Virus record (IMG/VR): IMGVR_UViG_3300031227_000506 | Span: 1-21,498 of that record | Direction: 5' to 3' (one strand) | Length of the DNA: 21,498 nt | Source of the DNA: a virus | Shown: positions 1 through 7,554 of the stretch, in pieces | How the letters are laid out: each line of letters starts with the position of its first letter | How positions within the stretch are numbered: the first letter of the stretch is position 1 | Translations under genes and position numbers: made by a program | Notes under the pieces: generated by a model | The model's input: the letters and a program-made list of their open reading frames with translations, nothing else | Databases searched by the model: none | Told to the model about the DNA's origin: nothing

Positions 1-56
1 GCCTCGCCTGTAAGAATTAAAAGAGTTGCCGCCAATATCAAATATATTTTATTCAT
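1..56 (-). CDS. 5' end of a gene with a signal peptide (cut by window edge)
   Basis: Only the first 18 codons are inside the window, reading MNKIYLILAATLLILTGEA. This is a typical Sec signal peptide start: a Lys at position 3, then a hydrophobic run from about residue 4 to 16. The ATG at 56 is preceded by AAAGGAATAGGAA, a clear ribosome site, and follows the stop of the previous gene by 11 bases. It resembles the leader of the repeat protein at 8469-9728 (MKKLFLIIAILLFTG...). Its place after the distal tail genes would suit a tail fiber or a secreted lysis/host-interaction protein. The function cannot be read from this fragment. Confidence 0.7.
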   Translation of the reverse strand, partial: MNKIYLILAATLLILTGE

Positions 57-67
57 TTCCTATTCCT

Positions 68-742
68 TTATGGTTTTGCTGTCATGTTAAGATTGAAAAC
101 TGTTGTCCCAGCATATCCCCGGAACACCCTGTCTGTTGTATTATACCAAAACATCCCGTCATACAAATCTGCCCCTGACGGGTCGGTTGCATACCGTGGC
201 GGGTTGTTGTTTGATTGCACATAGCTCGTTGACGGCGTTGGTGGGGTGTCGTTTGTGTCAATAGGGGTGTTGGTTGCAAAGCCAGTGATAACAGCCTGAA
301 AGATATTGTCATCACCCTCATACCCATGCCACGCCCAATATACAGAACTCCTGTATTCTGCGGTTGCGCTGTTGCCTATGCCTGCCAAAAACGCTGTTGT
401 GAACGCGTCGGCGTCCATCAATAATTCGCCTTTACTCAACGGGCTTGTTTCATATGCCGCTGTCGTGAACGCGGTTTCAGAAACCCAATTTGACGTACCT
501 GAAACGCCCCTGTAAAAATCGCCATCAACGCCAAGCTTCCATGATGTTATTGCCTGAATCTCTGCAAGCGTCCACCACAACCCCGTGACCATGTTATACA
601 GTCGCAATCTCACTCTGGCTTGCTGACCATATCCGATTGCAGGAAAATAGCTTGTGCGGCGTTCGCTGTTCCCCGCTGAATTTAGCAATACTGGCTCACC
701 AAGCCCTGTGCCAATATGTACAAAAATGTCTTGCTTTGCCAT
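68..742 (-). CDS. Distal tail / fiber-like structural protein
   Basis: 224 residues, with a good ribosome site (AAAGGAAC) eight bases before the ATG. It lies downstream of the tape measure, among late genes for the tail tip. The C-terminus (about 175-218) is rich in Asn, Pro, Gly, Tyr and Trp and contains DGMFWYNTTDRVFRGY. This 'DGMFWYN-TD-R-G' pattern is typical of C-terminal segments of phage fiber and baseplate proteins that present a small beta module. The middle is rich in aromatic and small residues, and I see no signal peptide or membrane segment. Receptor binding is an inference from position and composition only; a baseplate component is equally possible. Confidence 0.6.
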   Translation of the reverse strand: MAKQDIFVHIGTGLGEPVLLNSAGNSERRTSYFPAIGYGQQARVRLRLYNMVTGLWWTLAEIQAITSWKLGVDGDFYRGVSGTSNWVSETAFTTAAYETSPLSKGELLMDADAFTTAFLAGIGNSATAEYRSSVYWAWHGYEGDDNIFQAVITGFATNTPIDTNDTPPTPSTSYVQSNNNPPRYATDPSGADLYDGMFWYNTTDRVFRGYAGTTVFNLNMTAKP

Positions 743-757
743 GTTTTGTTCCTTTGT

Positions 758-1216
758 TTATAATTCGCTTAAATCGTCATCATCTATATCGACATCAGAT
801 ATTTTTATGAATCCAATCTTGCGCCAGTCCGTTGCGTCAGGACAACCGTCGCCGTCAAGAGATGTGACTTTCAGGAAGTTCAACGCTTCAACATCTGCCG
901 TCAATGCTGTTGGAACGCCTGCTGTGAGGTTGTCCTCGTCAAACAGCGTTGTATATGCCTCTGTACCTGTTGACAAAACTATTACAGGTTTATATTTCAA
1001 CTGTATTTTATCAGCTTTTCGCACAATCCCTGTAATGACATTAACCTCTTCTGCCTGTACTTGTATTTCCCAGTTATCGCCAGACGCATCTTTATTAACC
1101 ATGCCGCCAACCATAGCAAGATTATTAAGAATCTTTGCAACAGTGTTCAACCATTCAGCAGATATATTGTGTAATAGTGTACCTTTTGCATAGTTATCTT
1201 TTAACGGGTATCCCAT
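758..1216 (-). CDS. Putative distal tail protein
   Basis: 152 residues from the chosen ATG at 1216. The reading frame is open to an ATG at 1243, but the 1216 start fits better: it forms a TAATG overlap with the stop of the preceding gene and has GGGAGG 9 bases upstream. The product starts MGYPLKDNYAKG, has a predicted helical stretch around 15-35 and ends in a very acidic tail (DVDIDDDDLSEL). I recognise no family. It sits two genes after the tape measure, where phages place distal tail or baseplate adaptor proteins, so a virion role is likely but not shown. Confidence 0.6.
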   Translation of the reverse strand: MGYPLKDNYAKGTLLHNISAEWLNTVAKILNNLAMVGGMVNKDASGDNWEIQVQAEEVNVITGIVRKADKIQLKYKPVIVLSTGTEAYTTLFDEDNLTAGVPTALTADVEALNFLKVTSLDGDGCPDATDWRKIGFIKISDVDIDDDDLSEL

Positions 1217-1512
1217 TACGACACATCCTCCCAATCCGTGCATGTATTGATTGTTTTAAATACCGCGCAACTGCCAGCTAACCCCGGTACAAGCCATGCC
1301 TTTGTCACACTTGTGTCCTCGTATAAAGTAATCACCTGATCTTTGCCGTACTGAATATCAACACCGACATATTTTATGGTTTCAATTGTGCGCGTGCGCT
1401 TAAAGTTTAATCCGGGTCCGCTACCGCCGAGCATTTGATATATTTCAATCATCACATTATAACTAACCGTCACTCTGTTTGTATCGTCAAATGTACTGAG
1501 CCATGCGGACAT
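1216..1512 (-). CDS. Small tail-region protein, unknown family
   Basis: 98 residues, starting three bases after the tape measure stop codon; the ribosome site is weak (GCGAG), so coupling to the tape measure gene is likely. It ends in a TAATG overlap with the next gene. The sequence is mixed alpha/beta with a Gly-rich turn (MLGGSGPG, about 27-34) and two Cys near the end. The size and place directly behind the tape measure resemble small tail-tip or distal tail proteins of siphoviruses, but no motif confirms this. Confidence 0.6.
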   Translation of the reverse strand: MSAWLSTFDDTNRVTVSYNVMIEIYQMLGGSGPGLNFKRTRTIETIKYVGVDIQYGKDQVITLYEDTSVTKAWLVPGLAGSCAVFKTINTCTDWEDVS

Positions 1513-1515
1513 ATT

Positions 1516-3237
1516 TTACTCGCTTGTTTGTAGTGCTGTTTTTAACCAAGTGTCAAGAGATTTAAGAGATGCAGCGGTAGACGCAGTGTTATCAGCTATT
1601 GCTTTATTTTGTGCAGCTAGTTCTTGTTCATCTTTAGTTATCTGTCCTCGTGCTTTAGCCGAATCAACTGCATATTTTTCAACATCTGATAGCTTGTCAT
1701 ATGGTTTGCCTTCTGCTTTTTCAAGTATCTTAAGGTATTTCTTATGAACTTTAGCAGCTTTTTCAATGTTTACTTCTTCACCTTCTCGAAAATCTTTATC
1801 TCCTGCCATTTGCTCGTAATAATCTGCTTGTTGAGAAAGTGTACTGATTTCTTTCTCTAACCCTGCAATAGACTTTCTCGATCTTGCATCATCTGCACTT
1901 GATAGCTTTTCAATATTATTCTTTTTCTCAGCATAATCAGAGTTAGCGTTTTTTAATTCTTCCTCTTTGACCTTTTTTAATTTGTCAATCTCAAGCTTTT
2001 TTAATGCAGCAATAGCTGCTTTTTCATGTTTCTCTAAATCTTCAACAGCCTTATACTTTTGGTTTAATATCGTACTCGCAAATTCGCCTTTGTCGCCTGT
2101 TTCAAATTCTTTTTCATAAGTACTGCGATTTTTACGCGCCTTTGCAAGTTCATTTAATAATCGTTGCGGATCTTTAACTAACTGCTGTATTCTTAAATCA
2201 TCATCAGCACCCGATAATGGCGGTTTGTCTGCATCTTCTTTTTTATCTTGCCACGCCCTTTTAATCTGCCGTTGTTTTACTTCTGCGTCATATAGTTCAT
2301 TAAACAGTTTTGGATTTTTAAGTAAATCCTCTTTTGACTGCCCGCCATCCTCAACAAGTTTCTTTCTAAACGCTCTACGATCAGCGGCTCTTGAAATTTT
2401 GTCAGTAATGTTTATTACAGAGTTTGCAACGCCACCCAACATCTCGCCTAATCGCTGTAGTCCTCCGCCCTCAATGAGATTGTGTATAACATCAGAAAAT
2501 CTATCAATTGCCTTTGAGAACACGTCAATAAACTCTGAACCAAACTTATCCTTCAGTTCTTGCCATGCTGTTTTAATTCTGCCAATAGAGGATTCTGCTA
2601 ATGCTGCATCATCTTCAAGCCCACCTGAGAACTTATTAACTTCTGCTGTAACGACTTTCCAAATATCGATCATATCACCGCCAGCATCAACGAGTCCTTT
2701 TATTTTCATTGACGCTTCTGTTGATATAATACCAAGTTTCTCTAACCCCATTGACCCGCGTGTAACATCTCGACCTTGTTTCAAATACTGTAAAAACCGC
2801 GAAACTTCGTTTGACACTTGATCTATATTGTTACCAGTAGTGGCTGCAACATCCGCTAACGCCTTCATATCTTTAGCAGACCCCAATAGACCACTTGACA
2901 AGTTCATTAAGTTACGGCTTGCGTCAATAAGTTCACGATGTCCAAAAATACCAAACTTCGCAACATCACGTAACTCTTCCAGATGTTTCCGCGCTTCTTT
3001 AGCAGAACCAACGAACCGGATAAACGGGTTCTTCATTGATTCGAGTTGCATTGCGCTTTTAATGGCTGAAACAAATCCTTTGAAAGCTGCCCGTACTGTA
3101 GCAATAATAGCCACCATAGCAACTAACCGCCTACCAATACCCATCGCCATTTTCTTAAAGTTTGACTGCGCTTGTTTTGTACCTGGCCCGGTCTGATCTT
3201 TTGCCCGTATAAAAAAGTCTAATATATTTCTACCCAT
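1516..3237 (-). CDS. Tail tape measure protein
   Basis: 573 residues from ATG 3237. GTG codons at 3249 and 3243 are possible alternative starts, 3249 having a weak GAAGAAG site. The N-terminal half is helical with a hydrophobic segment (RRLVAMVAIIATV, about 36-48) and then a stretch (about 70-220) with the 'LRDVAKFG...ATTGNNIDQVSNEVSRFLQ' style seen in tape measure N-domains. From about 320 to the end it is charged, Lys/Glu-rich coiled coil. It is the longest gene in the tail region and follows the tail tube and chaperone genes, as expected. In the family, length sets tail length at about 0.15 nm per residue, so a tail of roughly 85 nm is inferred. No lytic or peptidase domain is visible. Confidence 0.85.
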   Translation of the reverse strand: MGRNILDFFIRAKDQTGPGTKQAQSNFKKMAMGIGRRLVAMVAIIATVRAAFKGFVSAIKSAMQLESMKNPFIRFVGSAKEARKHLEELRDVAKFGIFGHRELIDASRNLMNLSSGLLGSAKDMKALADVAATTGNNIDQVSNEVSRFLQYLKQGRDVTRGSMGLEKLGIISTEASMKIKGLVDAGGDMIDIWKVVTAEVNKFSGGLEDDAALAESSIGRIKTAWQELKDKFGSEFIDVFSKAIDRFSDVIHNLIEGGGLQRLGEMLGGVANSVINITDKISRAADRRAFRKKLVEDGGQSKEDLLKNPKLFNELYDAEVKQRQIKRAWQDKKEDADKPPLSGADDDLRIQQLVKDPQRLLNELAKARKNRSTYEKEFETGDKGEFASTILNQKYKAVEDLEKHEKAAIAALKKLEIDKLKKVKEEELKNANSDYAEKKNNIEKLSSADDARSRKSIAGLEKEISTLSQQADYYEQMAGDKDFREGEEVNIEKAAKVHKKYLKILEKAEGKPYDKLSDVEKYAVDSAKARGQITKDEQELAAQNKAIADNTASTAASLKSLDTWLKTALQTSE

Positions 3238-3967
3238 CAGCACCCGCACTTTCTTCTTCTGCTGAATGTGTTTTGATTATATGTTTAATAGCCAACCGCA
3301 ATTCCCAGAACGCACGAGTTGACGAGCTGTTCGTATCTGGCCTTTCGCATCCCATCGGTAACGGTGCGTTCTTTATCATTCCCATTGCCTCATTAGCCGA
3401 CATCTTAAATAAAAAGTCCTCTGGTTTAAGTCCGGGATACCTGCCACAAGCTAACGCTATTAAATCGCCCCATTCAGAAACATCAACATTCTCATCTGGT
3501 TTATTCTCGTCGTCAATATCAAGATACTCATAACTGCCCAGCAACTTACTCACGGCGAACTGTAACCGTTTCCTACTGCATATAAGATTCTTTGCTGCCC
3601 AGAACTTAATCCGAATAGCTGCCCGTGTCTTGCTTGCTATCTTTGGTAACACGTCGCCAGTACGTGAATGAGCCATTGCAAACGCCATTGCTAACATATC
3701 CATTGTCCGGCTTTTACGCCACCATTTATAGGCATAACTTTCCAGCCATATCTCCGCTTGGATAGATAATGAATACAACCACACACGCCCAACCTTTATC
3801 GGCACATCAAAAAACAATGGCACATCTTGACGGTCAGGCGAAATTGTACGCTCAGATAATTCATGTATCCAGATGATTTCTTCTGGAGTCGGTGCAATAT
3901 CCCTTGTCTCAAGTTCTTTCATAACAGCATAAAACTGCGCTTTAACACGGGGTTTTAATACTTTCAT
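3230..3967 (-). CDS. Probable tail assembly chaperone
   Basis: 245 residues, starting immediately after the tail tube stop (TAAATG) and overlapping the tape measure start. This is the slot of the tail assembly chaperone (lambda G/T, HK97 gp14/15). The segment at about 165-200 (WGDLIALACGRYPGLKPEDF and the following residues) looks like the short C-terminal helix motif often seen in chaperone proteins of Gram-negative phages. The N-terminal part is helical and rich in Trp and Arg (LESYAYKWWRKSR). I see no overlapping second frame, so the usual -1 frameshift product is not evident. The assignment rests mainly on gene order. Confidence 0.5.
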   Translation of the reverse strand: MKVLKPRVKAQFYAVMKELETRDIAPTPEEIIWIHELSERTISPDRQDVPLFFDVPIKVGRVWLYSLSIQAEIWLESYAYKWWRKSRTMDMLAMAFAMAHSRTGDVLPKIASKTRAAIRIKFWAAKNLICSRKRLQFAVSKLLGSYEYLDIDDENKPDENVDVSEWGDLIALACGRYPGLKPEDFLFKMSANEAMGMIKNAPLPMGCERPDTNSSSTRAFWELRLAIKHIIKTHSAEEESAGADG

Positions 3968-4636
3968 TTATGCCACGTCAATTGACTGTTCGCCAGTAAC
4001 AACAGTTATTAAAAAACCTTGATTATTTCTTTGAGTATCGACATTAGTTACATCCCAAGCAGCGGCGGCGGTTGTTGTTGGTACACCAACCCATGTTGTA
4101 GTTGCAACGATCTTACAGTTGTAATTCTCACCAACTAAATGATCACCAACCTCGTCATTCTCGTCTGCATGCTGAATAGTGATATTACATGATGAACTCA
4201 TAACCGCAGCAACTAATCCAGCAGTCGCACCTAGAAAGTCAGTACCACCGAACCCGTCAGCTAATGCCATTGTATGTGTAGCGGTTGCAAGTGCCGGATC
4301 AGCGGCATGCGCGTTCTCTGCATGCTGATGGCCTGTTAGTGTCATAGTTGCATAATCGTTATTGACGGTACTGACACTGATACCTGTTAGTATCTTAGTA
4401 TCAAGCAACGCACCTATTACTGCCGGAACTGCCGGAACAGACCCATCAATATCAGCTTTATACGTTGCGCTCGTGTCAGTGCGTGTACCATATAGTTTTG
4501 AATTTTCTTCATTACCAGACTCATCAAGTACAAAAGCGCGTTCTTCAATAACGTCATTATTCGCGCTCTGTAATGAAAAGTCATCAATTGTCCCGAACCC
4601 GGTTGCGGCTCCAAAATCGACAGCTATATCAGCCAT
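3968..4636 (-). CDS. Major tail tube protein
   Basis: 222 residues, starting in a TAATG overlap with the small gene upstream. Composition is Ala, Thr, Val and Asp rich with few Lys, which is typical of beta-rich tube subunits. It lies between the head-completion genes and the chaperone/tape measure pair, the normal place for the tail tube gene. The start (MADIAVDFGAATGFGTIDDF) and the end (GFLITVVTGEQSIDVA) look like beta strands. A His-rich stretch (GHQHAENAHAADPALATATH, about 101-120) stands out and may be a surface loop or metal site. The tube call is from context and composition, not a recognised motif. Confidence 0.7.
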   Translation of the reverse strand: MADIAVDFGAATGFGTIDDFSLQSANNDVIEERAFVLDESGNEENSKLYGTRTDTSATYKADIDGSVPAVPAVIGALLDTKILTGISVSTVNNDYATMTLTGHQHAENAHAADPALATATHTMALADGFGGTDFLGATAGLVAAVMSSSCNITIQHADENDEVGDHLVGENYNCKIVATTTWVGVPTTTAAAAWDVTNVDTQRNNQGFLITVVTGEQSIDVA

Positions 4637-4782
4637 TAGTTATCCTTTACTTTCACGGTTTTTGGTTTCTTCTGTTCAGGGAAATAGCCTCTTTTTTCCC
4701 AGCGTTTAACGTCACATTCTGCGACATACCACGCATACCCCTGATGATTTACTAATTTAATTCTTTCTGGTTCATCTTTCAT
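4636..4782 (-). CDS. Small 48-residue protein between tail genes
   Basis: ATG at 4782 is preceded by AGGAG seven bases upstream, and the stop overlaps the tail tube start as TAATG, so the gene is very likely translated. The product reads MKDEPERIKLVNHQGYAWYV, then AECDVKRWEKRGYF, then a Lys-rich tail. The short C-x-DV-x2-WE-x2-GY pattern resembles the first third of the 112-residue protein at 7174-7512 (C-x3-DV-x2-FE-x2-GF), so both may carry the same small domain. No function is known; a head-tail joining or chaperone accessory is possible from its position. Confidence 0.75.
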   Translation of the reverse strand: MKDEPERIKLVNHQGYAWYVAECDVKRWEKRGYFPEQKKPKTVKVKDN

Positions 4783-4793
4783 AAACACTCCTG

Positions 4794-5237
4794 TTATACG
4801 TCAACAACATGGTAAACCACGTCAAATATGATTTCTATTTTATAAACAATCCTTAACGCTTTTCCATCGCCCTCGTCCCACGCACCATCTTTAACTGCCG
4901 GATATGTTGTGGTAAACAACCATGTAACGCTTTCACTTACGCTTTTAAACGGTGTTGCATCTTGTATCTTACTACCAACAGCCATTGCAGCATCACGCGT
5001 TGTGTACACGCCCTGTAAGGTTGCTTTTGTATGCCAACTACTTGACCCTGATGTATATGATTGATCCTGTATTTCACCGCCACCAATAGCAAACACAAAA
5101 GAATTGAGCTTGCCAGACAAAGATACATCAGAACCTATAAACGCATTCTGCCCAACTACACTCCCGGTCGTGGTTGCCAGTTGTGACAAACAATCATCCT
5201 CAGCGTCAGACCATACTGTATTAGCATTATCAGCCAT
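4794..5237 (-). CDS. Putative tail completion / terminator protein
   Basis: 147 residues; the start overlaps the gp10-like gene by eight bases and has AGGGG six bases upstream. It lies between the HK97 gp10-like protein and the tail tube protein, where siphoviruses encode the tail terminator (HK97 gp10/lambda U position). The sequence is beta-rich and Gly/Ser/Thr-rich, with a centre (GGGEIQDQSYTSGSSSWHTK) and a C-terminal strand run (RIVYKIEIIFDVVYHVVDV) that fit a small alpha/beta virion protein. The name rests on synteny. Confidence 0.5.
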   Translation of the reverse strand: MADNANTVWSDAEDDCLSQLATTTGSVVGQNAFIGSDVSLSGKLNSFVFAIGGGEIQDQSYTSGSSSWHTKATLQGVYTTRDAAMAVGSKIQDATPFKSVSESVTWLFTTTYPAVKDGAWDEGDGKALRIVYKIEIIFDVVYHVVDV

Positions 5238-5712
5238 TAAGTGCCCCTACTGCTTTTGTTATTTCGCTGTTATATATTGTTTTGATATTACCCTCATTAT
5301 CCTTAATTGCTCGTGTTAAGAACTTTTCCCGCGCCTGTGAACCTTTTGCTATTGTACCCGGGCCCCAATTCGTAATGCCGTCTTTTTCATGTACCTTTTT
5401 CGCATAACTTGCTGCCTCTGAATCTGACGGCACAAATAAATGCACAAATCCAACGGTTGCCTCTACCTTGATTGACCGTACCAGACCGCCGGGGTTGAAG
5501 TCTGTGCGTGTTGACTTGCCGCCCTTGAGTGTTCTTGCGTGCTGCCCTTTCTTCGGGCTTATAGGCGCATAGTCACGCGCTGAACGTCCAACAATCGGCT
5601 CAATACGCTTGTGAGCTTTGAGTGCCGTCTTATCCATCTTACTGCCAAGCTTGGAAAGCTTCGCTTCAATCTGCTCCATACCCTCTATTTTTACGCCAAC
5701 ATCAATAGCCAT
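5230..5712 (-). CDS. HK97 gp10-like head-tail completion protein
   Basis: 160 residues. The N-terminus (VGVKIEGMEQIEAKLSKLG...ALKAHKRIEPIVGRSARDYAPI) shows the hallmarks of the HK97 gp10 family: a strand, a 'G-x-E/L-L-x-L' helix, a long helix with paired Lys/Arg, then 'A-R-x-Y-A-P'. The usual 'TGxLRxSI' follows as GGLVRSIKVEAT (about 75-86), and 'YAKKVHE' (about 103-109) matches the 'YA..VE.GT' segment. Family members connect head and tail. The gene starts in a TAATG overlap with the minor head gene, so it is coupled to it. Confidence 0.8.
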   Translation of the reverse strand: MAIDVGVKIEGMEQIEAKLSKLGSKMDKTALKAHKRIEPIVGRSARDYAPISPKKGQHARTLKGGKSTRTDFNPGGLVRSIKVEATVGFVHLFVPSDSEAASYAKKVHEKDGITNWGPGTIAKGSQAREKFLTRAIKDNEGNIKTIYNSEITKAVGALNG

Positions 5713-6728
5713 TATATTGCCGCTTTCAACTTCTTATCAAGTTTCTTATCAACCTTCAATGCTTCCGGGGTACTACTAATCCCAACACGCGCCTTTTTAT
5801 CGCTCTGTATGCCTTTAGCATATTCGTTCCATGCTTCTTTATCGGGTACAGCAGGGTTTGGTGACTTTGCTTGCTCATCAATAAGCTTTTTGTCAACGTC
5901 AGCATCAACATATTCAGGTGTACATACACAATTTGGATGGAACACCCCGCCAGCCTCAGCATCAGCCATACTTGGGAACTTGCTGTTCGCCCCTGAAAGC
6001 GATACAACAACGCCACGCCATGCTGAACAGGCCGGGCACGGATCGCCTCCGCCCTCAATAGTTGCAAGATCATGGCCGTTGTCAACAAGCGCGTCTGTAT
6101 ACGCGTTCCGTGATACATTTGCAACGGTCGTTCTGTTTAACATATTGAAATAGTTTCCATTGTTCCATTTCTTGCCAGACTTATCAATAAACTGCCAACT
6201 ATTAAGTTTACCGCCCGCCATTTTCGTTACAGAATCACGCAACATCATTTGACGTTTGCGGGCTGTCCATCCGCTTATCTTTGCCATTCTAAACGTTTCA
6301 ACAACCGCAGAACGTAACTGCCGAATATCAGAAGCTAACATTTTCGTGGTCTGTGTTGCTGCAATACCCGGCGCATACTTCGGCACAAGTTCATTTACAT
6401 ACCCTTTGACGTGCTTCTTTTCGAGCTTAGAAACAACGTCGCCGCTCGCTTTCATATCATGTTTAGCTTTCTCAAAGAACTCTTTAGAAGCTGTCTTACC
6501 AACATCACCAGCCCACTTCTCAATGTCCGCCTGTAATAAATCGTATTCCGCTACCAGCTCCTTAAACATTGCATCACGTACAGCGCCACTTGACGCCAGT
6601 TTACTGTTATCAGCAAACCCAGCAAGTAACTTTTCAATGTTCTTTCTGCGATCAACTAACATATCAACCAGTTTTTTCTTACTGGCATTAATGCTTTTTC
6701 TCAGATGTGGTAACGGTTGATCTGCCAT
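5712..6728 (-). CDS. Minor head protein (MuF / phage minor capsid type)
   Basis: 338 residues with an AGAGG ribosome site. The N-terminal 150 residues are helical and charged. Residues about 197-275 form the MuF-type head morphogenesis domain: 'NRTTVANVSRNAYTDAL', then a Cys pair (CPAC, 231-234) followed by 'AWRG', and 'FHPNCVCTPEY' with H264, C267 and C269. The Cys/His set is typical of the minor capsid protein 2 / Mu gpF family and probably binds zinc. The family is incorporated in small copy number near the portal and can travel with the DNA. It normally lies next to the portal gene; here it sits after the capsid and adaptor genes, a modest rearrangement. I see no fused toxin or enzymatic domain. 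Confidence 0.8.
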   Translation of the reverse strand: MADQPLPHLRKSINASKKKLVDMLVDRRKNIEKLLAGFADNSKLASSGAVRDAMFKELVAEYDLLQADIEKWAGDVGKTASKEFFEKAKHDMKASGDVVSKLEKKHVKGYVNELVPKYAPGIAATQTTKMLASDIRQLRSAVVETFRMAKISGWTARKRQMMLRDSVTKMAGGKLNSWQFIDKSGKKWNNGNYFNMLNRTTVANVSRNAYTDALVDNGHDLATIEGGGDPCPACSAWRGVVVSLSGANSKFPSMADAEAGGVFHPNCVCTPEYVDADVDKKLIDEQAKSPNPAVPDKEAWNEYAKGIQSDKKARVGISSTPEALKVDKKLDKKLKAAI

Positions 6729-6729
6729 T

Positions 6730-7122
6730 CTATCCTCTTAATACCTCAACTCTATTCTGGTCGATACCCAACCAGTTCATAGATTCCGGTGCAATTAATC
6801 CCATACCTTCTTCTTTATCGGCGTCGCGATTGATTGCTAAAAACTTTGCACCTGTCTGATCTCCGTTTGGTATTGCATCAGAATTAACTAGCATATACAA
6901 CGCCTGTTCATAAACCGCATAATCAGGCTGATAATAGTCACCAGCGTCAATCGTTTCATCATCTTCAATATCAGTGTCAATATATCTGTTCAACACCCGC
7001 AACGCATTAGCAATAGCACCAGTGCGCTGTGCAGTTGAAAAACTGTCCCATACCGCATATTGAATGTGTGTTTCTTCACCAAAATATGTATTTGCTGTTG
7101 TAATGCTTATTGTCACTGCCAT
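6730..7122 (-). CDS. Head-tail adaptor (connector) protein
   Basis: 130 residues with ribosome site AAAGGAA. The layout fits the gp6/DnaT-like adaptor family found right after the capsid gene in many siphoviruses: N-terminal strand, 'TANTYFGEE', 'AVWDSFSTAQRTGAIANALRVLNRYID' (about 23-49, the helix pair seen as 'W..a....k..aL..At..LD') and a helix 'AVYEQALYMLV'. The family extends the portal ring and forms the tail docking interface. The gene ends one base before the minor head gene begins. The fold is inferred from pattern and synteny. Confidence 0.65.
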   Translation of the reverse strand: MAVTISITTANTYFGEETHIQYAVWDSFSTAQRTGAIANALRVLNRYIDTDIEDDETIDAGDYYQPDYAVYEQALYMLVNSDAIPNGDQTGAKFLAINRDADKEEGMGLIAPESMNWLGIDQNRVEVLRG

Positions 7123-7173
7123 TATTAAATTCCTTTATAGGAGTGCAGCCGCTAGGCCACACCCCATATTACT

Positions 7174-7512
7174 CTACTGCCTCTTTGCTTCTGCTGTAGC
7201 TGGAGCCGGAGTCGGAGCCGCAACGAGAACAGGTGTATGGTTAGCTTTCACGCCCATACGCCCGCCAAGTTTCTTACGGTTCAATTCAGCGATCTTAGCT
7301 GTAAGCTCTTTTTGTTCTTTCTCAGCTTTAAGTTCGATCACTTCCGCTTCCGCACGTGCTTTTTCTACTGCCTTTTCATTGGCGTTCATGTCAGCCTTCT
7401 TAAAGCCTTCAGCCTCAAAATAAGCCACATCAGCAGCACTACATTGACGAGTGCGAATAACTGGGTTACCCATTCCGTCAATTAATGTTTTCTGAATCTT
7501 AATACGTGCCAT
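7174..7512 (-). CDS. Small coiled-coil virion-region protein
   Basis: 112 residues, start preceded by AAAGGAG. Three parts are visible: a compact N-terminal module (about 1-40) with a C-x3-DV-x2-FE-x2-GF pattern; a Lys/Glu/Ala-rich coiled coil (about 43-83); and an Ala/Pro/Thr-rich, probably disordered tail (TPVLVAAPTPAPATAEA). It sits directly after the major capsid gene. Genes of this size there can encode capsid accessory or connector proteins, but I do not recognise the family. The N-terminal module resembles the 48-residue protein at 4636-4782. Confidence 0.6.
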   Translation of the reverse strand: MARIKIQKTLIDGMGNPVIRTRQCSAADVAYFEAEGFKKADMNANEKAVEKARAEAEVIELKAEKEQKELTAKIAELNRKKLGGRMGVKANHTPVLVAAPTPAPATAEAKRQ

Positions 7513-7554
7513 ACTATCTTTTACTCCTTTCTGTTACGCAGGTTATTACTGTTA

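Noticed and set aside
654-1193. 179-codon plus-strand frame spanning two tail genes
   Set aside because: It crosses the junction of two supported minus-strand genes, and its translation is Ser/Val/Cys-rich without any motif.
2225-2821. 198-codon plus-strand frame opposite the tape measure gene
   Set aside because: Ser/Phe/Cys-rich translation typical of antisense to a Lys/Glu coiled coil; the minus-strand gene is well supported.
3230-3967. Programmed -1 frameshift producing a longer tail chaperone
   Set aside because: I found no second open frame overlapping the end of this gene before the tape measure start, so the usual G/GT layout is not visible.
5712-6728. Toxin or ADP-ribosyltransferase domain fused to the MuF protein
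   Set aside because: The residues after the Cys/His cluster are a short Lys-rich linker and tail; no extra domain is present.
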